Shown: positions 47,411-57,045 of the stretch, in pieces | How the letters are laid out: the number at the start of each line of letters is the position of its first letter | How positions within the stretch are numbered: position 1 is the first letter of the stretch | From: Zobellia russellii | GTDB taxonomy: Bacteria > Bacteroidota > Bacteroidia > Flavobacteriales > Flavobacteriaceae | NCBI RefSeq assembly: GCF_018728565.1 | Contig: NZ_JACSOI010000009.1 | Span: 62,001 to 126,000, forward strand | Reading direction: 5' to 3' | Length of the DNA: 64,000 bases | Notes under the pieces: model-generated | What the model saw: the letters and a program-made list of their open reading frames with translations, nothing else | Told to the model about the DNA's origin: nothing | Database searches by the model: none | Position numbers and translations under genes: made by a program

Positions 47411-47952
47411 CTATTTTGGTATATGTAGATTTCAGTGGCGCCAAGGCCGTATTTCTGATAGTCCGCATCATAATATTTTACATTATCATAGCGTCTAAAA
47501 AGGTAATAAAGCTCTTCTTTGAGCACGCCTTCGCCAACCCCATGAATAAACACTACTTTTTGAATGCGCTTGCGCATGGCAAATTCCAGTTGACGTCTTG
47601 CCGTGTCTAATTGTAAATTGAGCATTTCATGATTGCTCATACCCTTGCTAGACCTTGTTAATTGATGAATATGAAGGTCCACTTCCATTTTTGGCGCGTT
47701 GCGCTCCTTTGGCTTTAAACCTTGGGGCTTTCTTTTCTTTGGAAGTTCCTTTTGCGCCTTTACTTGGTTGATTTCGAAATTGCTAACACGTATATCTCCA
47801 GTATCTACCTTAACTAGTTCATTGGCCTCAAAATCAAGCTCAAATCCGTCATTGGTCTCTATAGTTATACTTCCGCCGGAAACCTTTGTAACCTTGCCCG
47901 AGATAACATCATCTATGGTCTCTACCTTGTCCCCTATTTGAAAAACGGCCAT
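47407..47952 (-). CDS. Smr-domain protein (MutS2-like C-terminus)
   Basis: 181-aa protein: an N-terminal small barrel (FQIGDKVETIDDVISGKVTKV) followed by a C-terminal Smr domain with VDLHIHQL near residue 90 and FIHGVGEGVL near residue 139. Smr domains are nucleases or DNA/RNA-binding modules. No signal peptide. The tail-to-tail overlap with the lipoprotein gene is only four bases. Confidence 0.85.
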   Translation of the reverse strand: MAVFQIGDKVETIDDVISGKVTKVSGGSITIETNDGFELDFEANELVKVDTGDIRVSNFEINQVKAQKELPKKRKPQGLKPKERNAPKMEVDLHIHQLTRSSKGMSNHEMLNLQLDTARRQLEFAMRKRIQKVVFIHGVGEGVLKEELYYLFRRYDNVKYYDADYQKYGLGATEIYIYQNS

Positions 47953-48014
47953 AATTTATTTTGTATCCACAAAAATAATGGTAATTTTCCTGATAGAATT
48001 GCTAAACGGTAAAA

Positions 48015-48326
48015 ATGCAGTTAGCCACGTTTCTTTTGGTTCTTGAAGACTTTATGCTACCATGCTTAAACAAAAAGCTTTTTGGTATTGATTGTCCAGG
48101 TTGTGGGCTTCAGCGTTCTATTGTTCTTTTCTTTAAAGGAGATTTTGGTGCTGCCTTTGATATGTATCCGGCAATTTTCACTCTTATACCACTTGTATTG
48201 TTTTCAATTGCAAGTCAATTTACCACGTTTCGTTATGACACGTATATAAAAATGGCCCTCGGAATACTGAGCGGTACTATTATATTAGTTAACTATATTC
48301 TAAAAATGACTCACCTAACCCACTAA
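48015..48326 (+). CDS. DUF2752 small membrane protein
   Basis: 103-aa membrane protein of the DUF2752 family. The signature FGIDCPGCGLQRS carries Cys27 and Cys30, and three hydrophobic segments follow. It has an ATG start at 48015. It is followed after three bases by two further small membrane protein genes, probably one operon ending at the terminator 48994-49026. Function unknown. Confidence 0.85.
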   Translation: MQLATFLLVLEDFMLPCLNKKLFGIDCPGCGLQRSIVLFFKGDFGAAFDMYPAIFTLIPLVLFSIASQFTTFRYDTYIKMALGILSGTIILVNYILKMTHLTH

Positions 48327-48329
48327 AAA

Positions 48330-48659
48330 ATGGAACAACACAAACTACCCAACGCCACGCTAATTCTTGTATTTGGAATCCTTTCAATAGTTACTTGCTG
48401 TTGTTACGGTATTCTTGGTCTTATATTTGGTATAGTAGCATTGGTCTTGGCCAAAAAAGCAACTGCCGTATATTTAGAAAACCCTGAAAACTACACGGAT
48501 TACGGAAATGTAAAAACCGGAAAAATACTTGCTATTATAGGTATAGTGCTAAGTGTTCTTTATTTATTGATGACTATTGGTATGATTGCTTTCTTTGGAT
48601 TTGATGAAATGCAAGACCCAGAAATGATGCGTGAAAAAATGGAAGAACTTTTAGGATAA
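48330..48659 (+). CDS. CCC-motif small membrane protein (DUF4190-like)
   Basis: 109-aa protein with two transmembrane segments. The Cys-rich VTCCCYGILGLIFGIVAL segment near residue 25 and the GKILAIIGIVLSVLYLL helix are typical of CCC-motif/DUF4190-like proteins. The tail is acidic and Met-rich (MQDPEMMREKMEELLG). It is three bases after DUF2752 and four before its paralogue. No known function. Confidence 0.8.
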   Translation: MEQHKLPNATLILVFGILSIVTCCCYGILGLIFGIVALVLAKKATAVYLENPENYTDYGNVKTGKILAIIGIVLSVLYLLMTIGMIAFFGFDEMQDPEMMREKMEELLG

Positions 48660-48663
48660 AACT

Positions 48664-48972
48664 ATGCAACAACCCTTACCGGGAGCGAGTAACGCCCTGA
48701 CCTTTGGAATTCTTTCAATTGTATTGACCCTGCTTTGTTGTGGCCCCTTTGGTGCTATTTTCAGCTTCATTGGTTTATCGCACGCTAAAACTGCGCAACG
48801 CACTTTTGACCAAAGTAATGGCGAATATACAGGTATTGAAAATGTTAAAACGGGAAAAACGCTATCCTATGTAGGCTTGGCCCTAGCAGCCGTTTACTTG
48901 TTGATCAGCATCATTTATTTTGGAGCTATAGCCGCTATACTTATTTCCGCAGCTTCTGGAGGTGATTTTTAA
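48664..48972 (+). CDS. Second CCC-type small membrane protein
   Basis: 102-aa paralogue of the preceding gene, sharing the LTFGILSIV opening, a Cys-pair segment (LTLLCCGPFGAIFSFIGL) and a second transmembrane helix (GKTLSYVGLALAAVYLLIS). It follows within four bases and is the last gene before the terminator. A tandem duplication is the simplest explanation. Function unknown. Confidence 0.8.
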   Translation: MQQPLPGASNALTFGILSIVLTLLCCGPFGAIFSFIGLSHAKTAQRTFDQSNGEYTGIENVKTGKTLSYVGLALAAVYLLISIIYFGAIAAILISAASGGDF

Positions 48973-48993
48973 AACTGAAATACTATTCTAAAC

Positions 48994-49026
48994 AAAAAAG
49001 CCTGAAACTAAGTTTCAGGCTTTTTT
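48994..49026. terminator. Bidirectional terminator before rocD
   Basis: A 16-bp perfect stem, AAAAAAGCCTGAAACT and its complement around a single A, running into a T tract on the plus strand and matching A tract on the minus. It serves the converging small-membrane-protein operon and rocD. Confidence 0.88.
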
Positions 49027-49043
49027 TTATTGTTATCTCAAGA

Positions 49044-50288
49044 TTATCTTTCAAACTGTTTCAATGTAGTTTTAATAATCTGAACACAATCTAGTAACTG
49101 CTCTTTGTTCATTACCAATGGGGGTGCAAAACGAATAATATTACCATGAGTAGGTTTTGCCAAAAGTCCGTTTTCCTTGAGGGCCATACAAATGTCCCAA
49201 GCGGTAGAACTTTCTTCCGTATCATTAATAAGTATAGCGTTCAGGAGACCTTTACCCCTAACCCCGTTAACTATGTTGCACCCTTTAATGAACTCACTAA
49301 GTTCTGCTCTGAACAAAACACCCAATTCTTCGGCGTTTTTAGCCAATTCCTCATCTTTCACTACTTCCAAGGCAGCCATAGCTACGGCGGCAGCAATAGG
49401 ATTACCTCCAAAAGTACTTCCGTGATTCCCCGGTTTAATAACGTTCATGATATTGTCATTGGCCAAAACTGCGGATACAGGGTATGCCCCACCAGAAAGT
49501 GCCTTTCCTAAAATAAGGATGTCCGGTTTTACATTTTCGTGATCTACAGCCAGCATCTTACCTGTTCTGGCAATACCGGTCTGTACCTCATCTGCAATAA
49601 ACAGAACATTATGCTTCTCACAAAGCGCCTTTGCTTCACGTAAATATCCTTCGGAAGGAACATAAACCCCGGCCTCACCTTGAATTGGTTCAACAAGGAA
49701 ACCTGCAACATTGTTATTTTGCTCTAAAGCATCTGCCAACGCTTTAAGGTTATTGTATTCAATCTTAATGAAACCTGCCGTGTACGGTCCAAAATTCTTA
49801 CGGGCCACAGGGTCGTTAGAAAAAGAAATAATAGTAGTGGTCCTACCATGAAAATTATTTTCACAAACAATAATCTGTGCTTCGTTTTCATTCAGGCCTT
49901 TTTTCTCATATGCCCATTTACGACAAAGTTTTAAAGCGGTTTCAACTGCTTCGGCCCCAGTGTTCATAGGCAACAACTTGTCAAACTGAAATGTATCGGT
50001 CGCATATTTTTCATACTTACCTAACATATCATTATAAAATGCCCTTGAGGTAAGCGTTAAGGTCTGTGCCTGATCGGTCATGGCCTTAACAATTTTGGGG
50101 TGACAATGCCCCTGGTTTACTGCGGAGTAGGCCGAAAGAAAATCGTAATACTTTTTTCCTTCAACATCCCAAACATGTACACCTTCACCTCTGTTAAGTA
50201 CAACAGGCAATGGGTGATAGTTGTGTGCTCCGTGCTTTTCTTCCAATGCAATAGCATTTTCAGATGTGATTTTTTCTAAAACTGACAT
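49044..50288 (-). CDS. rocD: Ornithine aminotransferase
   Basis: 414-aa class III PLP aminotransferase converting ornithine and 2-oxoglutarate to glutamate semialdehyde and glutamate in arginine/proline metabolism. Lys262 in [14 protein letters not shown] binds [17 protein letters not shown] carries the Asp contacting it, and the N-terminal [12 protein letters not shown] block is ornithine-aminotransferase-like. It stands alone, with a -7 box at 50393-50400. Confidence 0.94.
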   Translation of the reverse strand: MSVLEKITSENAIALEEKHGAHNYHPLPVVLNRGEGVHVWDVEGKKYYDFLSAYSAVNQGHCHPKIVKAMTDQAQTLTLTSRAFYNDMLGKYEKYATDTFQFDKLLPMNTGAEAVETALKLCRKWAYEKKGLNENEAQIIVCENNFHGRTTTIISFSNDPVARKNFGPYTAGFIKIEYNNLKALADALEQNNNVAGFLVEPIQGEAGVYVPSEGYLREAKALCEKHNVLFIADEVQTGIARTGKMLAVDHENVKPDILILGKALSGGAYPVSAVLANDNIMNVIKPGNHGSTFGGNPIAAAVAMAALEVVKDEELAKNAEELGVLFRAELSEFIKGCNIVNGVRGKGLLNAILINDTEESSTAWDICMALKENGLLAKPTHGNIIRFAPPLVMNKEQLLDCVQIIKTTLKQFER

Positions 50289-50392
50289 GATAAAATTACT
50301 TTAAAATAAAACTTCAGTAATTCCTTCTATACCTTTATCCTTTCGAAGATTCGAAAATTCAGCGTGGGAGAGAAATCATCCTTGTAGAATTG

Positions 50393-50400
50393 CAAATCTA
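50393..50400 (-). promoter_or_regulatory. -7 box for rocD
   Basis: TAGATTTG on the minus strand matches TAnnTTTG exactly, 105 bp before the rocD start. No -33 element is obvious. Confidence 0.4.
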
Positions 50401-50614
50401 TAAAATTTAGTTGTCAGTTCTAAAAGAACCTGCCAAAAAGCGACCAAATGTTTATTTAACAAGACTTTAGGCGGACCATAAATTTTTCTATTTCAGAATT
50501 AAAACAACCTCTAATATTGTGTTTCTGCACAGGTCTACAAGTATAAAATTCATATTTAACTATTTTTAATAAGCCCTATCGTAAAGAGAGTTATAATAAA
50601 TGCCATGGGATGCT

Positions 50615-50622
50615 TACTTTTG
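50615..50622 (+). promoter_or_regulatory. -7 box directly in front of rlmD
   Basis: TACTTTTG, an exact TAnnTTTG match, ends four bases before the ATG at 50627. It implies a leaderless or near-leaderless rlmD transcript and helps decide the start, since a start at 50600 would place the promoter inside the coding region. Confidence 0.55.
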
Positions 50623-50626
50623 CCGC

Positions 50627-52036
50627 ATGCGAAGAAAGAACAGGCGACAGGTATTCGAGAACATAGAGGTTGTAGATGCCGGTGCAAAAGGAAAAACAAT
50701 TGGTAAAGCTCCTGATGGGAGGGTCATATTTTTGACAAATACCGTACCTGGTGATGTAGTTGATGTACAGACTACTAAAAAAAGAAAGGCTTATTTTGAA
50801 GGTGTTGCAACGGCTTTTCACAGCTATTCAGATAAGCGTACAGAACCACAATGCCAACACTTTGGTGTTTGTGGAGGTTGCAAGTGGCAAGATATGGGGT
50901 ATGAGCACCAACTCTATTACAAGCAAAAAGAAGTTGAGAATAACCTGAAGCGAATTGGACATCTTGAACTGCCGGAAACCACTCCTATTCTAGGTTCTGA
51001 GGAACAATATTTTTACCGTAACAAAATGGAGTTCTCTTTTTCGGATAGCCGCTGGCTTACCTTGGAAGAAATTCAATCTAACGAAGATATTGCGGATAAA
51101 AACGCCTTGGGTTTTCATATTCCGGGAATGTGGGACAAAATATTGGACATTAAAAAATGTCATCTTCAGCAAGATCCATCCAATGCCATTAGGTTAGAAA
51201 CCCGTGATTTTGCAATTAAAAACGGACTCACATTTTTTAATCCGCGAAATCAGCATGGCCAATTGCGCACCCTTATGATACGAACAGCATCTACGGGCGA
51301 ACTTATGGTTATGATACAGTTTTATGAAGATGACAAGGCTAAACGAGAGCTGCTTTTAAATCACCTAAAAGAGACATTTCCTGAGATTACTTCGCTTTTA
51401 TACGTAATTAATCAAAAGCAGAACGATACTATTTACGATCAAGAAATTGTTTGCTTCTCCGGTCGCGACCATATTTTTGAAGAAATGGAAGGGTTGAAAT
51501 TTAAAATCAACGCAAAATCATTTTACCAGACCAATTCGGCACAAGCGTACGAATTGTACAAACTTACCCGTGAGTTTGCAGATTTACGAGGAAACGAACT
51601 CGTATACGACCTCTATACCGGTACTGGGACCATTGCTCAGTTTGTTTCCAAAAAAGCAAAGAAAGTAGTAGGTATAGAATCCGTTCCGGAAGCAATTGCA
51701 GATGCCAAGGCCAATGCCCTGCGAAACGAAATTAGCAATGTAGACTTTTTTGTGGGCGATATGAAAAACGTCTTCAACCAAGAGTTCATAGAGGCCAATG
51801 GTACTCCGGATGTTATTATTACGGACCCTCCAAGAGATGGTATGCACAAAGATGTGGTACAACAAATCTTGAACATTGCACCTGAAAAAGTGGTTTATGT
51901 GAGTTGTAACAGCGCCACACAGGCCCGAGATTTGGCCCTGATGAAAGAGATGTACCAAGTTGTAAAAGTTCAACCGGTGGATATGTTCCCCCAAACCCAT
52001 CATGTTGAAAATATTGTACTTTTGAAAAAGCTATAG
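50627..52036 (+). CDS. rlmD: 23S rRNA m5U methyltransferase RlmD
   Basis: 469-aa SAM-dependent RNA methyltransferase of the TrmA/RlmD group, with an N-terminal TRAM domain (GKTIGKAPDGRVIFLTNTVPGD). Cys76, Cys82 and Cys85 (CQHFGVCGGC) plus Cys in DIKKCHL form the iron-sulfur site, and the catalytic Cys427 is in YVSCNSATQ. DLYTGTGTIAQF binds SAM. I prefer ATG 50627 over 50600 because of the promoter just upstream. The family methylates U1939 or equivalent of 23S rRNA. DUF6452 and DUF6048 genes follow. Confidence 0.9.
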   Translation: MRRKNRRQVFENIEVVDAGAKGKTIGKAPDGRVIFLTNTVPGDVVDVQTTKKRKAYFEGVATAFHSYSDKRTEPQCQHFGVCGGCKWQDMGYEHQLYYKQKEVENNLKRIGHLELPETTPILGSEEQYFYRNKMEFSFSDSRWLTLEEIQSNEDIADKNALGFHIPGMWDKILDIKKCHLQQDPSNAIRLETRDFAIKNGLTFFNPRNQHGQLRTLMIRTASTGELMVMIQFYEDDKAKRELLLNHLKETFPEITSLLYVINQKQNDTIYDQEIVCFSGRDHIFEEMEGLKFKINAKSFYQTNSAQAYELYKLTREFADLRGNELVYDLYTGTGTIAQFVSKKAKKVVGIESVPEAIADAKANALRNEISNVDFFVGDMKNVFNQEFIEANGTPDVIITDPPRDGMHKDVVQQILNIAPEKVVYVSCNSATQARDLALMKEMYQVVKVQPVDMFPQTHHVENIVLLKKL

Positions 52037-52040
52037 CTTT

Positions 52041-52529
52041 ATGAACAAACTCAAAATACTTTTTATAATCGCCTTGGGAATTCTCTCCTTCTCTGCCTGC
52101 GAAAAAGATGATATTTGTACGGATGCGGATACACCCCAATTGGTCATTCGCTTTTATGATGCGCTCAACCCAACAGAGTTTAAAGATGTTCAAAACCTAA
52201 TTGTTTGGGGCATTTTAGATAACCAAGGTAAAGACACCATAGACAATATAGCACTAGATAGTATTGTTCTGCCCTTGCGTGTGGATGCCAGCAGCACTAC
52301 GTTCGCCATGTCCAGACAGTTGAGTATTGATGATGTAAATGTGGATACATTAACCTTTAGCTATGACGTAAAAGAAATCTACGAGTCCAGAGCTTGTGGT
52401 TACATTGCCAATTTTGAGAACTTAGAGGTAACCGTACAACAAGACGATTCCGTTTGGGTCCAAACCATAGATGTTGATAATGCACTTATTGAAAACACAG
52501 CTTCCGCCCATGTTAAGATATTTCACTAG
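52041..52529 (+). CDS. DUF6452 lipoprotein
   Basis: 162-aa lipoprotein (lipobox FSAC, Cys20) with CEKDDICTDADTPQLVIRFYD after it. The pattern and its position between an RlmD-type gene and a DUF6048 gene match the DUF6452 family of flavobacteria. It starts four bases after rlmD and overlaps the next gene by 20 bp. Function unknown; the three-gene arrangement suggests linked expression. Confidence 0.78.
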   Translation: MNKLKILFIIALGILSFSACEKDDICTDADTPQLVIRFYDALNPTEFKDVQNLIVWGILDNQGKDTIDNIALDSIVLPLRVDASSTTFAMSRQLSIDDVNVDTLTFSYDVKEIYESRACGYIANFENLEVTVQQDDSVWVQTIDVDNALIENTASAHVKIFH

Positions 52530-53337
52530 TCTCTTTTTTCTTTTGATTATTGCTACGGGATTTTCCCAAAGCGAACCTATAGACCTGAACAAAAAAGATA
52601 CCACCGTTTATAAGCAACGTTATGGCCTTAGAGTTGGTGTTGATTTAAGCAGACTTGTGGTCTCCTTTTTTGAGGACAATTACACAGGGTTGGAACTAGT
52701 GGGAGATTATAGGCTTACCCAAAACCTATATCTGGCCGCCGAACTGGGCAACGAGAAAAAAATTATTGGCACACCCTTAGGTCCTGATGTTGACATAGAA
52801 AGTGGGGATTTATATACCTTTACAACGTCTGGCAGTTATATTAAAGCCGGTATAGATTATAATACGTACGGCAACTGGTACGGTGAACAAAACATGATAT
52901 ATATTGGTGGCCGTTTTGCGTTTAGCACGTTTAGCCAAGAACTGGACGCTTATAAGATTTTTGATACCAACCGCTATTGGCACCCTGAGGATTTTGCTGC
53001 AGCAACCGATGCCCTTGGTAAATACGAAGGCCGAAATAAATCCTGGTTGGAATTTGTTGCAGGGGTTAAGGCCGAAGTTTTAAGAAATCTCTATTTTGGT
53101 GCTAGTGCCCGCTTAGGCATCTTAATAACCAATAAACGCCCTGAAAACGAACTTGACGACCTATTTATTCCTGGCTTTAACAAAGTTACCGATGGCAGTC
53201 GATTTGGTGTAGGCTACAATTTTTCCCTCAGTTATCTCATTCCGCTTTACAAAAAGAAAAACGAGCCTAAAAAAGCAGAAACCCAACCCCAGCCCGAACC
53301 AAAACCTAACGGAAAAGACAGGCCTAAAAAGCAATAA
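52510..53337 (+). CDS. DUF6048 outer-membrane-type protein
   Basis: 275-aa exported protein: signal peptide MLRYFTSLFFLLIIATGFSQ, then alternating beta strands ending in NFSLSYLIPLYKKKN and a Pro/Lys-rich tail. Consistent with a small outer-membrane beta-barrel of the DUF6048 group. The start is ATG 52510; the ORF runs further upstream inside DUF6452 but without a signal peptide. Probably coupled to the preceding lipoprotein. No function known. Confidence 0.78.
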   Translation: MLRYFTSLFFLLIIATGFSQSEPIDLNKKDTTVYKQRYGLRVGVDLSRLVVSFFEDNYTGLELVGDYRLTQNLYLAAELGNEKKIIGTPLGPDVDIESGDLYTFTTSGSYIKAGIDYNTYGNWYGEQNMIYIGGRFAFSTFSQELDAYKIFDTNRYWHPEDFAAATDALGKYEGRNKSWLEFVAGVKAEVLRNLYFGASARLGILITNKRPENELDDLFIPGFNKVTDGSRFGVGYNFSLSYLIPLYKKKNEPKKAETQPQPEPKPNGKDRPKKQ

Positions 53338-53366
53338 GCAAATAGCTTTAAAATAGAGTTAGACAA

Positions 53367-54536
53367 CTACTCTTTGTCTTTATTCATGTACTTAGCTTTT
53401 TTACTGCCTTCGTACATTACATACTTTACCAAGCGAGATTCCAAATGACTGTTGAATACCTTTATTTTTCGCGACGGTCTTAAGCCTACATACTTAAGTG
53501 CCTCCATATTGGAAGTAATAAACCAAGCATCCGTACCTGGGTACTTTTGCTTTAAAGTATCGCCAATGGATGCATAAAAATCCTCCATATCCAAATTCAA
53601 TCGTTCTCCATAAGGCGGATTAAAAACCATGTGTAGCTTGCCATCGGTAAACTTTTCGGTATCAAAAAAGTTCTTTCGCTCAATGGATATATATTCGGAG
53701 AGGTTAGCATTCTCAACATTGTCAGTTGCCTTGCGAACCGCAGAAGGGGCTTTGTCATACCCTATTATTCTATGATGGAATTCACGAACCTTGTTAAGAC
53801 TTACATCTACAATCTTATCAAACAAATCTTGGTCGAAATCATGCCATTTTTCAAAAGCAAATTCCTTTCTATTGATATTTACCGGAATGTTACAAGCAAT
53901 CATGGCCGCTTCGGTAAGCATGGTACCACTACCACACATGGGGTCAAGAAAATCGCACTGACCGTCCCATCCGCTCATAAGCAAAAGGCCTGCTGCCAAT
54001 ACCTCATTGATTGGAGCTATATTGGTAGCCGTACGATAGCCCCTTTGGTGCAAGGACCTGCCTGAACTATCTAAGGACACATTACAATGATCATTATGAA
54101 TATGTATATTGATGCGAACATCCGGAAACTTTACATCTACACTAGGCCGGCTTCCATCCATATCCCTAAACTTATCTACAATGGCATCCTTAACTTTTTG
54201 GGACACATAAAGTGAATGTGTAAAATTATCCGAGTTTACCGTAGAATCTATAGCAAAGGTGGTATCTACCGAAAGATAATCCGCCCAATCCATGGCATAT
54301 ATCTTTTTATATAGGTCATTTTCACTACGAACCGAAAAAGAATGAATAGGTTTAATGATCTTTATAGCTGTACGCAAACACAGATTGGCCTTGTACATAA
54401 AGCCGGTATCACCTTCAAAAGCAACATTTCTTACCCCTTCTACTACATTGCCGCCACCTAGGTTACGGATTTCCTTGGCCAAAATCTCTTCAAAACCAAA
54501 GAGGGTCTTGGCGACCATTTTAAAATTTTTACTCAT
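53367..54536 (-). CDS. THUMP-domain rRNA methyltransferase (RlmL/TrmN-like)
   Basis: 389-aa protein with an N-terminal THUMP RNA-binding region (NLCLRTAIKIIKPI) and a C-terminal SAM methyltransferase domain: LDPMCGSGTML binds SAM and NPPYGERL is the N-methyltransferase catalytic motif. It corresponds to the N-terminal half of E. coli RlmL, which makes m2G2445 in 23S rRNA. It converges with the DUF6048 gene; the 204-bp gap upstream (54537-54740) holds nothing I recognise. Confidence 0.88.
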   Translation of the reverse strand: MSKNFKMVAKTLFGFEEILAKEIRNLGGGNVVEGVRNVAFEGDTGFMYKANLCLRTAIKIIKPIHSFSVRSENDLYKKIYAMDWADYLSVDTTFAIDSTVNSDNFTHSLYVSQKVKDAIVDKFRDMDGSRPSVDVKFPDVRINIHIHNDHCNVSLDSSGRSLHQRGYRTATNIAPINEVLAAGLLLMSGWDGQCDFLDPMCGSGTMLTEAAMIACNIPVNINRKEFAFEKWHDFDQDLFDKIVDVSLNKVREFHHRIIGYDKAPSAVRKATDNVENANLSEYISIERKNFFDTEKFTDGKLHMVFNPPYGERLNLDMEDFYASIGDTLKQKYPGTDAWFITSNMEALKYVGLRPSRKIKVFNSHLESRLVKYVMYEGSKKAKYMNKDKE

Positions 54537-54740
54537 GTCTTATTCTAAAGTTGCCGCAAAAATACAGTATTTTAGCCGGAGAAATACGAACCCGCCCATT
54601 GCTTTCTTAAATGCCGTTCGTCCTTTCAATACCGGAAGGATAAAATTGCTTTTCTGAAACATTGAAAAAATAGGGTTCATAGCTGTAATTACCGCTAGAA
54701 TTCAAGACTAAGAGCCTCTATATAAACGATTTTTCCGTTA

Positions 54741-55412
54741 ATGAATTACGCTTTACCCATTTTTGCCGTTCTGTTGAGCTTTGCTTTTGTTTATGTTGTG
54801 AAACCTGATAACAAGAGCCATTTTAAATTACTCTTGGCCTTTAGTGGTGCTTTTCTTTTGGCTCTTACTTTATTTGAACTTTTTCCTTCTGTGTACGAAC
54901 ATGGAAACGCAAAAAATGTAGGCTTGTTCGTAATGCTTGGAATTTTGCTTCAAATTATTCTGGAGTTCTTTTCTAAAGGAGCGGAACATGGGCACGTTCA
55001 CCTGGACAAAGAAAAGAAACTTTTCCCTTGGTTACTTTTTGGAAGTCTCTGTCTTCACTCTTTTCTGGAAGGCTTTCCCATACACCACCACAACACTATT
55101 ATTTACGGTATCTTAATTCACAAGGTGCCCATAGCCATAATTTTAAGCATTTTTCTATTAAATTCTAAAATCCCGATTACCAAGGCATTTCTGTTCATTA
55201 CCATTTTTTCTTTAATGACTCCTTTGGGGAGTTATATTGCGAACCACACGGATTATGCAGACACTTACTTTGCCTCAATTAATGCATTGGTCATAGGTGT
55301 GTTCCTTCATATTTCTACGGTTATACTCTTTGAAAGTTCCGAGGGGCATACCTTTAACCTCCGCAAGATAATCGCCATTATTTTTGGTATTGCAATCGCA
55401 TATTTTTTATAG
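54741..55412 (+). CDS. ZIP-family metal transporter
   Basis: 223-aa membrane protein with about seven transmembrane segments. HSFLEGFPIHHHNTIIYGILIHKVPIAI contains the His-rich transmembrane metal path, and a His-containing loop (GAEHGHVHLDKE) precedes it. The family carries zinc and related divalent metals into the cytoplasm. It is one base upstream of the DUF4268 gene, so the two are co-transcribed. Confidence 0.88.
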   Translation: MNYALPIFAVLLSFAFVYVVKPDNKSHFKLLLAFSGAFLLALTLFELFPSVYEHGNAKNVGLFVMLGILLQIILEFFSKGAEHGHVHLDKEKKLFPWLLFGSLCLHSFLEGFPIHHHNTIIYGILIHKVPIAIILSIFLLNSKIPITKAFLFITIFSLMTPLGSYIANHTDYADTYFASINALVIGVFLHISTVILFESSEGHTFNLRKIIAIIFGIAIAYFL

Positions 55413-55413
55413 G

Positions 55414-55842
55414 ATGTTCAGCAAAGCGGAATCAAAAAAATTACGGGAAGACTTCTGGATCGCTTTTGGAAAATCGTATCCTAGAAAGTGGATACTGTAC
55501 AACACCAAAGTGAAAGGTCTGGTCTTTAAATTTCATTTTGACCTTAAAAAGGCGATGGTTTCCATTGATATAGAAACCGATGACCTTGAAAGGCGCATTA
55601 CCCTTTGGGAGAAATTCCAATCTCTACAGTCTCTTCTACAGTCTGAAGAATACCTTCCGGAAGCGGTCTTTGATGAAGCCTTTTTCCTTTCCAACGGAAA
55701 AGAAATTTCAAGAATATATGTGACCCTAGAAAACGTTTCTATCCACAATAAAAATACTTGGCAAGAAACTATGATTTTCCTTAGTCAACAGATGGCCCAA
55801 GTAGAACTTTTCTTTGAAGATTTTAGGGAGGTTTTAGAGTAG
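55414..55842 (+). CDS. DUF4268 protein
   Basis: 142-aa cytoplasmic protein of the DUF4268 family (MFSKAESKKLREDFWIAFGKS opening, acidic C-terminus), known mainly from Bacteroidetes and sometimes attached to nucleases. It starts one base after the ZIP gene stop; the longer ORF from 55384 would lie inside the transporter. It converges with uxuA, two bases apart. Function unknown. Confidence 0.85.
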   Translation: MFSKAESKKLREDFWIAFGKSYPRKWILYNTKVKGLVFKFHFDLKKAMVSIDIETDDLERRITLWEKFQSLQSLLQSEEYLPEAVFDEAFFLSNGKEISRIYVTLENVSIHNKNTWQETMIFLSQQMAQVELFFEDFREVLE

Positions 55843-55844
55843 CA

Positions 55845-57044
55845 TCAAACCAATTTCATCTGATGCCGAATTCCTTTCTCAAGCCCTGTTAACTGCGCCA
55901 TACCCAAAGCCCTACCAATTAATGAATACCCAGGATAGAAATCGCTCTGTCGTTTTTTATCATCAAGCAAAACATGGCCGTGATCAGGCCGTAAAGGAAT
56001 GGCTACATCTGTTCTTCCGGACTGTTTTCGTCTTAGCTGTTCTTTTATAAAGGCTTCCATTACATCATCCATTGCCACGGAACCATTAAGGTGTTCGGCC
56101 TCATAAAATTCACCCGAAGCACTTAATTGTACATTCCTTAAGTGGATAAAATGAATACGGTCTCCAAAGTCCTCTATAATTTTCAACAAATCATTATGAG
56201 GAGAAGCTCCCAATGAACCGGAACAAAAGGTAAAACCGTTATGTTTTGAAGGATAACAATCACGAATAAATGTCAAATCCTCGTAAGTTGAAGTGATTCT
56301 TGGAATACCAAAAACAGAGAAAGGAGGGTCATCTGGATGAATGGCCATATGAATACCCAGCTTTTCAGCCTCTGGCAATATGGCTTTAAGAAAATACGCC
56401 AAATTTTCTTGAAGTTCCCTCTTTGATATCCGGCTTACCATCGCTAAGTTTTCCTTAAAAACGGACATCTCAATTGACTCCTTACTTCCCGGCATACCGG
56501 CAAGAACGGCCTTTTCCAATGTGTTCTTTTCTTGGGCGGACAAACTGCTAAAATAGGCTTCCGCCTTAGTTACCACTCGCTCCTCATATACCTCAGCGGC
56601 ATTGTCTCTCTTCAATACAAATAGGTCAAAAGCAGCTATGGCGATAGGGTCATAAAGTAAACTGGATGTTCCGTTAGGTAACTGGTAATCTAGATTTGTA
56701 CGCGTCCAATCTATAAGGGGCATAAAATTATAACAAATTGTATAAATGTTATGCTGGCCAAGATTCTTAAGTGTTTGGATATAATTGTTAATATACATAT
56801 CCCTTTCAGGAAGTCCGTATTTAATGGCATTATGGATGTTTACGCTCTCTACTACGGACCATTCCATACCATGCTGTTCGATTTGATTCTTCACATTGGC
56901 AATGACCTCTACGGGCCACACCTCACCCGTAGGTATGCTGTGGCAAGCCGTAACAATACCTTGAGCCCCTAGCTGTGCAATATCGGCCAAGGTTACTCCA
57001 AAATTAGGCCCAAACCAACGGTAGGTCTTCTTTAAATACTCCAT
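55845..57044 (-). CDS. uxuA: Mannonate dehydratase
   Basis: 399-aa UxuA-type enzyme: D-mannonate to 2-keto-3-deoxy-D-gluconate, from glucuronate-type uronates. The N-terminal RWFGPNFGVTLADIAQLGAQGIVTA block, the HPDDPPFSVFGIPRI metal block and HFIHLRNVQ are characteristic. I chose ATG 57044, one base after the SDR stop; the frame to 57077 lies inside that gene. It ends the distal PUL on this strand. Confidence 0.94.
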   Translation of the reverse strand: MEYLKKTYRWFGPNFGVTLADIAQLGAQGIVTACHSIPTGEVWPVEVIANVKNQIEQHGMEWSVVESVNIHNAIKYGLPERDMYINNYIQTLKNLGQHNIYTICYNFMPLIDWTRTNLDYQLPNGTSSLLYDPIAIAAFDLFVLKRDNAAEVYEERVVTKAEAYFSSLSAQEKNTLEKAVLAGMPGSKESIEMSVFKENLAMVSRISKRELQENLAYFLKAILPEAEKLGIHMAIHPDDPPFSVFGIPRITSTYEDLTFIRDCYPSKHNGFTFCSGSLGASPHNDLLKIIEDFGDRIHFIHLRNVQLSASGEFYEAEHLNGSVAMDDVMEAFIKEQLRRKQSGRTDVAIPLRPDHGHVLLDDKKRQSDFYPGYSLIGRALGMAQLTGLEKGIRHQMKLV

Positions 57045-57045
57045 A

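Larger units (their letters stand above)
50289..50626. other. Divergent rocD-rlmD intergenic region
   Basis: This 338-bp gap carries the two divergent promoters (50393-50400 minus, 50615-50622 plus). It also has two TTCGAA repeats two bases apart near 50342 and a weak hairpin (GTTCT, AAA, AGAAC) near 50418. I see no gene or RNA in it. Confidence 0.6.
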
